Assembly (NCBI GenBank): GCA_035041965.1
Contig: JAPYMA010000929.1
Span: 35,330-99,329 of the forward strand
DNA from: Anisakis pegreffii
Taxonomy: Eukaryota; Nematoda; Chromadorea; Rhabditida; Anisakidae
Length of the DNA stretch: 64,000 bases
Direction of reading: 5' to 3'
The notes beneath the pieces are model-generated. The model was not told where the DNA came from and did no database searches. It saw nothing but the letters and a program-made list of their open reading frames with translations. Shown one piece after another: positions 52,201 through 64,000 of this stretch. How positions within the stretch are numbered: the first letter of the stretch is position 1; each line of letters begins with the position of its first letter. The translations under genes and the position numbers were made by a program.

Positions 52201-53559
52201 TCACTGAGAACGCACTTTCCGCAAATTTCACCGTAAGATTTCTAATTTTGAGCGATTCTGCATATTCCTTTCAATGTACATTGTCATGAGCATGTTCAGT
52301 ATTGTTGTCGATGAGCCAATCACTTACCAAAATGGAATTCAAAATAGTTTCATTCGGTGAAAATGAAAACATATGAAATTATTTGCAGAGAAACACTGAA
52401 AGAATATGCGAATGAATTTATGATGCGTAACAATTGTGCATCCCTAAAGAATATTCCGATGTGCGACATAGTTAGTCAGGTGGCACAGATTATCGCATCT
52501 AAACAGGTATCGTTATTATTATTATGTTATTATTCCCAAACGAGTAAAACAAACGTACCACCGATGATGCATCAGCCACCACCAAATGTAATGGTGCAAC
52601 AGTGTTGAGAACTGTTGTAAAGTGCGTTTTCAATGTATAGTATGAGGTGTGTTTAGTTCCCGTTCTATTTATTGATAACTAAGCATTTACATGTGTGATT
52701 CTGAGGTAAGTGAGTTTCATTTCATGAAGGGATGTCTGGTGCATAAAATAGGTGAATTCAGTTGTGGAGTAAAACAAACGTACCACCGATGATGCATCAG
52801 CCACCACCAAATGTAATGGTGCAACAGTCGACGGTAGGAGTCACCCCAATTGAATCATTCCAGTCAGCATCGTCTCGTCTTCACAATCAACAGTCTACAG
52901 TACATTCACATGTGCTTATGCAGCAACAGTGTACGTTATTTATGGCTTGTTCACCTTAACTGTCAAATGGATGTATGTAAATGTAACTTGAGTTGTTTCG
53001 TTTCTTTAAGCAACTTAACGAATATGCTTTCTCAATGCAATCGCGCCTGTAGAATTCGAATTTATCGACTCTGTACCGATCATCAATTTTTCGCGAAGAA
53101 CAAATCCATTAAAATAGCGATAAAATGCGTTAAACATTTTTAGTCGGTGATTTCTTATGAAAGTAGTGTGCACTATAGGAGAACAAAATCTCTTATCACA
53201 TTGAACGCGCGATGCTACCTTGAAAAATGAGCTTTTCATTTTTGCATAATTTTCGCCTTCACAAAATCCATTGATAATCAGTTAAGAAGAGGGGTATTCT
53301 CGATATCCTGAAACAGCATCGTATCATGTGCTCAGGGATTTATGACTTTGAAGAGTACCAGAATGAATTGTAAGTTTGGTTGCGTATGTGGTTATAGTGA
53401 CGAGCTTAATTATGAAGTGGTTTCAGTGCGGGATGGGATGGAAAACTGAGCAGTGAAGGTAATGAAACAATAGGTAGCTGCTCGTCGGATGGACGATGGT
53501 CAATCGAAACAGTAGCAACAGTTGCATGGTCAATCAGAGCATACTTCTTGTATGAGTGA
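24065..53559 (+). CDS. MATH (USP7-type TRAF-like) domain protein with long coiled coil and low-complexity Trp-Gly tail; 38 exons, ~1921 aa
   Basis: Exons begin at 24065, 30907, 37249, 38352, 38606, 39530, 39994, 40260, 41059, 41523, 41884, 42168, 42547, 43185, 43553, 44078, 44599, 44962, 45622, 47038, 47332, 47767, 48049, 48336, 48749, 49259, 49656, 49932, 50198, 50581, 51095, 51573, 51768, 52144, 52389, 52762, 53336 and 53427. All phases agree (5766 nt). Start chosen: first in-frame ATG (MPEERERGVENNESSS). Residues 1-225: Ser/Thr/Asn-rich. ~226-363: MATH domain very like the USP7 one (SVPWRIMVMPRQH, LGFFLQCCPDAYSDSWSCQA, KENDWGYSCFMTW), but no ubiquitin-protease domain follows. ~365-435: charged helices (THDQFEKKIQDYMRLADIQ). 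~570-700: Lys/Glu-rich helix. ~1010-1100: compact helical part (VMAALSVIGVNCVNAKRVVD). ~1165-1423: coiled coil. ~1424-1740: Ser/Asn/Pro/Thr-rich with Trp-Gly motifs. ~1770-1810: CUE-like helical segment. No RING or catalytic triad seen. An adaptor or scaffold, possibly ubiquitin- or RNA-related, is an inference. The first exon is joined across a 6.5-kb intron and is the least certain. Confidence 0.72.
25448..27394 (-). CDS. Nested antisense gene (partial): three in-phase exons inside intron 1 of the MATH gene
   Basis: Exon 27394-27275 starts with ATG (MIENRQRNDQQFQHEITSSK), runs 40 codons and stops at donor AAG|GTAGAA. Exon 25907-25860 has acceptor GTGAAG, 16 codons (ECQPDNNNFEEDLVGN) and donor AAC|GTAAAC. 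Exon 25600-25448 has acceptor CGTTTAG, 51 codons (GKKGVTKDASLQETGEEKNA ... KHKSKPKLDPIRATF) and donor TTT|GTAGGG. All three are phase 0-0, so they join to 107 codons without a stop. The product is highly charged and Gln/Lys/Glu-rich with no recognised domain. Later exons would lie further left on the minus strand and were not identified. Such a hydrophilic ORF series is unlikely by chance in AT-rich intron DNA, but the first exon's ATG and all joins are predictions. Confidence 0.45.
32706..32767 (-). CDS. Candidate minus-strand exon inside intron 2 of the MATH gene
   Basis: Clean acceptor (GCTTTTAG) and donor (AAAG|GTAAGA) flank 62 nt that read QFQDNSESHPSNKNTDVELK in the only open frame. About 44 bases downstream on the same strand, after GAATTAG, a second in-phase stretch (RASHATECSDKLSKLT, about 32628-32662) could be the next exon. 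No family is recognised. It may belong to the same antisense gene as the exons at 25448-27394 or to another nested gene. Confidence 0.35.
33751..33836 (+). CDS. Candidate plus-strand exon inside intron 2 of the MATH gene
   Basis: Acceptor GTTGTTCCAG and donor GACGTT|GTAAGG flank 86 nt encoding VAYTPYPVVTNNTIMAVEWF then VSDGFVDV. Entry phase is 1 and exit phase 0, so it cannot be dropped between exons 30907-31054 and 37249-37358 without a partner. It could be an alternative exon of the MATH gene or part of another nested gene. Confidence 0.25.
34192..34275. repeat. (TA)n microsatellite
   Basis: About 84 bp of nearly pure TA dinucleotide with one ATGTAT interruption around 34245, within intron 2 of the MATH gene. 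It creates spurious ORFs of Tyr-Ile repeats on both strands. Confidence 0.95.
35410..35610 (-). CDS. Candidate minus-strand terminal exon inside intron 2 of the MATH gene
   Basis: A long pyrimidine-rich acceptor (ACTCTCTCATATTCACAG) precedes 66 codons ending at TAA: RMCTALNKSFHNKTHRCTEI, then SLRSVLFFDHELLLTQRLTL and NFLNGSTVCTVSIETNN. Mixed composition with two potential N-glycosylation sites (NKS, NKT, NGS triplets). No relative is recognised and no upstream exon was fixed, so whether it joins the 32706-32767 exon's gene is open. Confidence 0.35.
   Translation of the reverse strand, partial: RMCTALNKSFHNKTHRCTEILFDNNSLRSVLFFDHELLLTQRLTLNIVPNFLNGSTVCTVSIETNN
38415..40082 (+). other. MATH/TRAF-like domain exons of the large gene
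   Basis: Four exons (38352-38502, 38606-38704, 39530-39668, 39994-40082) encode one complete MATH domain of about 135 residues: a GTLRLMIQNF first strand, VPWRIMVMPR, LGFFLQCCPDAYSDSWSCQA, FTRKTNHVYTAKENDWGYSC, FMTWADIL, then KVILEVSVKAEPP. In USP7 the matching positions include PWKIMVMPR, GFFLQC, SWSC and KENDWGFSNFM. The peptide-binding groove residues (Asp-Trp-Gly, Trp-Ser) are kept, so binding of short substrate motifs is likely. This comes from established knowledge of the family plus direct reading. Confidence 0.85.
48336..50046 (+). other. Coiled-coil exons of the large gene
   Basis: Exons 48336-48440, 48749-48892, 49259-49505, 49656-49819 and 49932-50046 encode about 258 residues almost free of Pro and Gly, with heptad-like Leu/Ile/Met spacing and dense Glu, Lys, Gln and Arg (LQSQLQTEKEKHDKAVQQLN, DEIRKLQRELQSSQDTRKNM, VKDLEMEQKK). 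This is a long parallel-type coiled coil that probably drives dimer formation. It ends where the Pro/Ser/Asn-rich tail starts at 50198. Confidence 0.8.
52542..52603 (+). repeat. 62-bp exact duplicate of exon sequence (copy 1, intronic)
   Basis: Bases 52542-52603 are identical to 52767-52828, which is the 5' part of the coding exon 52762-52930. Copy 1 lies in the intron after exon 52389-52506. If that intron is retained, the reading frame continues from IASKQ through copy 1 in the same frame as the real exon and then stops at TGA after MVQQC. So copy 1 could act as an alternative terminal exon part, or may be a recent tandem duplication or assembly slip with a period of 225 bp. Confidence 0.9.
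52767..52828 (+). repeat. 62-bp exact duplicate (copy 2, coding)
   Basis: Part of exon 52762-52930 encoding SKTNVPPMMHQPPPNVMVQQ. Identical to 52542-52603. The bases on both sides of the two copies differ, so the repeated unit is sharply bounded. Confidence 0.9.
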
Positions 53560-54391
53560 TGCAGCAGAAGCAAGTGATGCACACCATTATTTTCTGTGGC
53601 TTGTAATTTCGTTTTTTCTCACTCCTGTAATTCACACTCAAATTCAATCTCGTTTTGTTGAGCCTTCTTCATCTATTTGAGCTTATGCCTCTTTTTTTGA
53701 GACATGATGATGTATTCTGCTCGGCTTTCTTTCTACTATCGAATGCAGTCATCGAGCGCCTACAGCGTTCGATTTCTGGCGGCTACATGACCGCGCGACG
53801 TGGGCTTTTGGTGGTCATGTGGGAATTTTGAACTGCCACGCGCTTTTTTGTTGCTCAACTTTGCACCGGCGGTTTGTATTATTCAATAGGGATAATAACT
53901 ATTTGAGATGAGTTCATTGAATTTGGATGCATATGTGCAAAGTGTATGATGAGATGCTTCTCGTATACACTGCTATTGGAACGATAGATAGCTCTGATGG
54001 TCCGTTGTACAGAGCGATGCCACTCGATTGCACTTACCGGTTTCTATTTAGCGTACTTGGCTTGCTTGTGTATCCTTCTCTTTTCTACTCATGTGATAAA
54101 GCTGATTGCTGCTGTTGTCATACATATATCTATAAATATATATATATATATATATAAAATGGTGAACGGTAATATTACCGTTTTTTGTCGATAATTTAAT
54201 GTTACATAAGACGAGCAGTGGTTATTTTGTTTTGTTTAGTGCGCGTTTGCATGTAAATCGTATTTGGTCATCAATTAATAAAGAACGTTTATGGAATGCT
54301 CATTCATGATAATGATAATAAAAGTAATACTATTCATAATTATTATTGTTATTATTATTATCATTATTACTATTATAACAACAGTATACAC
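53560..54391. other. 3' flank between convergent transcripts
   Basis: Non-coding sequence after the MATH gene stop codon. It holds a short TA microsatellite (54123-54157) and an AATAAA at 54277-54282 that could serve the plus-strand gene. An ATT/TTA-rich microsatellite (about 54334-54377) follows. The first exon of the minus-strand gene met from this side ends at 54392. Confidence 0.5.
54277..54282 (+). terminator. Possible polyadenylation signal of the MATH gene
   Basis: First clear AATAAA downstream of the stop codon at 53557-53559, about 720 nt away. Nearer variants cannot be excluded. Confidence 0.3.
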
Positions 54392-55720
54392 TTTGCGAAT
54401 TATTTGATGCACAGATTGCAAAAGCGGTGCCTAGCTTGGCTTCTTCTAGCCTGGCCTGGTTTTGCTTTGCATTTTGAATGAGTTTATTGTCGAGACGAGT
54501 CGCTACTGCTCTGGTGCGTTGTTGTTTAGCCGCCGGTTTTATATTTGTTCGTACGATAAATGATTGTTTTGTTCATTGCTGATGTGTTGACAATTGCTTA
54601 CTCTTTTATTACTAATAAAAGTCGCCTTCTTGTTACTGATAATCGCTTATGATTACTTCTTTTATTCTGCATTGCTTCTCTTCACTTTGTTCGAGTATCA
54701 AGCAAATCGGGAAAGCGATTAATTTCACAACGGTAGATTTCTTTGCAAACGTTTTGTTGGTCGTGTTCAACAAAGTGCCATTCTTTTCAACATCACTTAC
54801 ATTCACTCGAACGGATTGTTTATCAATATGCTCTTCAGTACTGTTCTCTTTACCAGAAAAATATTTTTCATATGTATCTAGTCGGTAATAGTTGCTACTT
54901 TCCGCAATTCTGACTACTCGTTTCAGTATTAATCGCTGTCCATCTGGAGCAGTTATCAGTTTGGTGCTGTCTGTACTACATTTAGATTCTTATTATTTTA
55001 TTATGGGCAATAGTACGTTTCATGTTTCATTTTGTTTCGATCACTCATTACTTTGCGCAAAATCTACCACTTCCATTCCGCTTTCACTGATGTTGTGCTC
55101 AGTTTTACCGCTGACGCTAATTGTGAGGTGAGTACGGCAAAGGAAATTTGGTGTTTGATTTTTGTTGACGATTACGTGCGCGAGCAGTACGTTGAACACT
55201 TTTATTCGAGCGTATCATCGCCTCAGCCGAATTCGATTAGAATTTCGATAATTCATGTTATAAATGTATATTTATACGAAATGAATATAGGTGTACTGCA
55301 AACGCAAAGTAAACTTACGCACTGAATTGTAAGATATGAATCAGTTGTTGATCATATTATCATCTCCTAATAGAGAAATGAACGGCAACCGCAACATACA
55401 ATCAAACAGTTATGTAAAGCCAGATTTGGTTCACGATTCCCGTAAACAAATCAAACAAAACTCGTGATTATATGCGTGATGTGATCATTGTTCAGTTTCC
55501 TTGCATATTCTAAATGCCTACAAACGACAATAGGAGACTGATATGACTGCGATGAAAATGTCACATGCTTGATCCGAGACCTATTCCAATTGGTGCTGAT
55601 GTTTGGCTGTGCAGATGTTAGCAGTATCAGCGATGATGGAAGGTACTGTATATTCCACGTTTCTTCGAGAAAAGCTTGTGACTCGAAATATCGGCCACAA
55701 ACTTTTGTCAAAGAAGACAT
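54392..55720 (-). CDS. Unrecognised minus-strand gene (partial model)
   Basis: Read right to left. A possible start at 55720 opens MSSLTKVCGRYFESQAFLEE. A middle exon ends at 55062 with donor CAAA|GTAATG and carries KTEHNISESGMEVVDFAQ. Exon 54970-54801 (acceptor GTACAG, donor AAT|GTAAGT) encodes 57 codons including TAPDGQRLILKRVVRIAESS and YFSGKENSTEEHIDKQSVRV. Exon 54455-54392 (acceptor AACCAG, donor CAAA|GTGTAT) encodes ARLEEAKLGTAFAICASNNS. The last three join in phase; the 5' part is uncertain because two frames are open between 55125 and 55226. The triplet KEN followed by a charged run resembles a KEN-box degron, but three residues prove little. No family is recognised. The start lies about 340 bp after the channel gene on the same strand, a spacing seen in nematode operons. 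Confidence 0.4.
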
Positions 55721-56039
55721 TGCAAATCGCGGTCCATCACTCGATTAATGGATTAAGTGAGTGAAATGACGCGCAATACATGAAACCGGTGAGAACCGAT
55801 GTAATCGAATTTATGAATTTCACATAGTTTCAGGTGGCTCGAATTCGCTGGGAAGCACTGAGTTTTCAATTCAAGCGTGTTATTATTTTGTTAGCTGAAT
55901 ATTTCGTAATATTCTCGCGGAAGTTTTCATATCTTTCAGCATTTCTCGAGAATACACTCAAGAGACTGTGAGAGGAGTACGGGTAATGTGGACAAATGAC
56001 TATCAATTGAAGTGTTTGCATTCACTCATTGAAACAAAT

Positions 56040-56045
56040 TTTATT
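56040..56045 (-). terminator. Polyadenylation signal of the channel gene
   Basis: AATAAA on the minus strand, 16 nt after the TGA stop (56063-56061). The position suits a very short 3' untranslated region, as is common in nematodes. Confidence 0.6.
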
Positions 56046-56060
56046 CACATTTATCAGAGA

Positions 56061-62911
<6,851 letters not shown>

Positions 62912-63278
62912 CTACATATTCGCGGCAATATGTGCATCAGTTTGGTCGAGTATCTGTTACTGAATGTCCATGATTGGATTTGTTTTGAGCGAACCAACAT
63001 GCAGAGAACAGTTAATATTAAGTTTATTATCGATAATACGTACGATTATAACTTGAACATATACGGTCATTGTCAGACTGAGGTTCACGTATTCTGATCT
63101 GTTTGTCAACAGTAATTGAAGACAAAAACAAAAAATGAGTGATCAGCTGAGAGTCTAACTATTCGTCTTTCAAATTCATGATAATACCATTCATTTGAAA
63201 GAAATAAAAGTTCAGCATGCAAGATGAGCGAACGAAAACAATTACACAAAATAGCGATTGTAAGTAGTGTTTGTCGGG

Positions 63279-63412
63279 GAGCAGTTTTGCGAACGGGGGT
63301 CCTCGTGGAAAGAGAACTGGGCGGGATGATCCTCGTGGAAAGAGAACTGGGCGGGATGATCCTCGTGGAAAGAGAACTGGGCGGGATGATCCTCGTGGAA
63401 GGGAGCTTTGCT
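63279..63412. repeat. GC-rich core of the inverted repeat with 30-bp tandem repeats
   Basis: 134-bp spacer between the arms. 63301-63330, 63331-63360 and 63361-63390 are three identical 30-mers (start CCTCGTGGAA, end GGGCGGGATGAT), followed by a 10-base partial copy. At the right edge GGGAGC-TTT-GCTCCC (63401-63415) forms a small hairpin. The base content is strikingly richer in G+C than all neighbouring DNA. The repeat reads through in frame as Arg/Gly/Asp-rich peptides, but no gene is implied. Confidence 0.95.
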
Positions 63413-64000
63413 CCCGACAAACACTACTTACAATCGCTATTTTGTGTAATTGTTTTCGTTCGCTCATCTTGCATGCTGAACTTTTATTTCTTTCAAATGA
63501 ATGGTATTATCATGAATTTGAAAGACGAATAGTTAGACTCTCAGCTGATCACTCATTTTTTGTTTTTGTCTTCAATTACTGTTGACAAACAGATCAGAAC
63601 ACGTGAACCTCAGTCTGACAATGACCGTATATGTTCAAGTTATAATCGTACGTATTATCGATAATAAACTTAATATTAACTGTTCTCTGCATGTTGGTTC
63701 GCTCAAAACAAATCCAATCATGGACATTCAGTAACAGATACTCGACCAAACTGATGCACATATTGCCGCGAATATGTAGATGCACAAAGAATATTCCAAC
63801 GAATTTTTTTGCTGGACGTGCAGCTTGTTAATGCTCATCAGTGTTATCTCTATTGATTTTCATTACATAATTTCTGCAGTTACATTATTAAGTACCTCAT
63901 CAACAGTCATGATATTTAGCATGCAGGTAATATTTTCATTATACTATACTCCCTTTAAACACCTGATGATAATAACTGGATATCAGATCATCTGAAACAA
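63413..64000. repeat. Right arm of the inverted repeat (continues past the window)
   Basis: Perfect reverse complement of 62691-63278 up to the last base of the window, so the palindrome is at least 1310 bp long and its right end is not seen. Confidence 0.95.
63780..63926 (+). pseudogene. Inverted second copy of the channel gene's first exon
   Basis: Mirror image of 62911-62765: same ATG, 49 codons (starting MHKEYSNEFFCWTCSLLMLI) and same donor CAG|GTAATA, now on the plus strand. Whether it is a dead fragment, the start of a second complete channel gene running out of the window, or an assembly artefact cannot be told from this sequence. Confidence 0.6.

Larger units (their letters stand above)
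50198..52930 (+). other. Low-complexity tail with Trp-Gly motifs and CUE-like segment
   Basis: Exons 50198-51904 encode Ser, Asn, Thr, Pro and Gly-rich sequence with isolated tryptophans next to glycine: LPNTWGSAWEGPL, SNGWGSTGTEWSN, SPQWAGGWAGYR and, in the last exon, FAGWDGK. Exons 52144-52232 and 52389-52506 then encode a folded-looking helical segment (LRTHFPQISPETLKEYANEF ... IPMCDIVSQVAQIIA). Its spacing recalls CUE/UBA-type ubiquitin-binding helices, but the family is not certain. Exon 52762-52930 is Gln/Pro-rich. Confidence 0.6.

Noticed and set aside
50198..53559. Possible RING or zinc finger at the end of the MATH protein (DZIP3/TTC3-like E3 ligase idea)
   Set aside because: No Cys/His series of the required spacing was found in any exon of the C-terminal part.
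63301..63400. Regular 30-bp repeats suggesting a CRISPR array
   Set aside because: The repeats are directly adjacent with no spacers, and the window is clearly eukaryotic. They are a tandem minisatellite at the centre of the palindrome.

Overview
The window is eukaryotic. Every supported gene is cut into many short exons by AT-rich GT-AG introns with pyrimidine-rich acceptors ending in CAG or TAG. There are long gene-poor stretches, poly-Ser/Asn/Thr/Gln tracts, and no bacterial-type operons, ribosome-binding sites or long uninterrupted ORFs. A Cys-loop anion channel of the invertebrate LGC/ACC/MOD-1 kind, dense short exons mixed with multi-kb introns, and the base composition point to a nematode, perhaps a parasitic clade III (spirurid or ascarid-like) species. 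The species is an inference.

Layout. 1-6868: mostly non-coding DNA with at least three MITE-like inverted-repeat elements and a few weak exon candidates. 6869-17582 (+): a nuclear protein of about 1343 residues in 25 exons, with a Lys/Arg-rich stretch and a Cys-rich C-terminal module that I read as DUF4211-like (QSER1/PRR12/CCDC82 type). 17583-24064: intergenic, with a diverged dispersed repeat and a minus-strand coding-like block broken across frames. 24065-53559 (+): a 29.5-kb gene of 38 exons (about 1921 residues) with a USP7-type MATH/TRAF domain but no protease, followed by a long coiled coil, Ser/Asn/Pro-rich tracts with Trp-Gly motifs and a helical CUE-like C-terminal segment. Its first two large introns carry convincing exons of at least one other gene on the minus strand. 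54392-55720 (-): exons of an unrecognised gene. 56061-62911 (-): a complete Cys-loop ligand-gated anion channel, rebuilt here as 13 phase-consistent exons (498 residues). 62691-64000: a perfect inverted repeat with arms of at least 588 bp around a 134-bp GC-rich core of 30-bp tandem repeats. It duplicates the first channel exon head to head and runs off the window edge.

The exon chains of the three main genes keep reading frame throughout (4032, 5766 and 1497 nt, all multiples of three), which is the main support for the models. The products do not form one obvious pathway: a chromatin-type factor, a scaffold/adaptor-like protein and a neuronal or muscle receptor. The most unusual points are the palindrome, the MATH-scaffold architecture, the nested antisense exons, a 62-bp exon duplication, and the high frequency of splice donors starting GTT.
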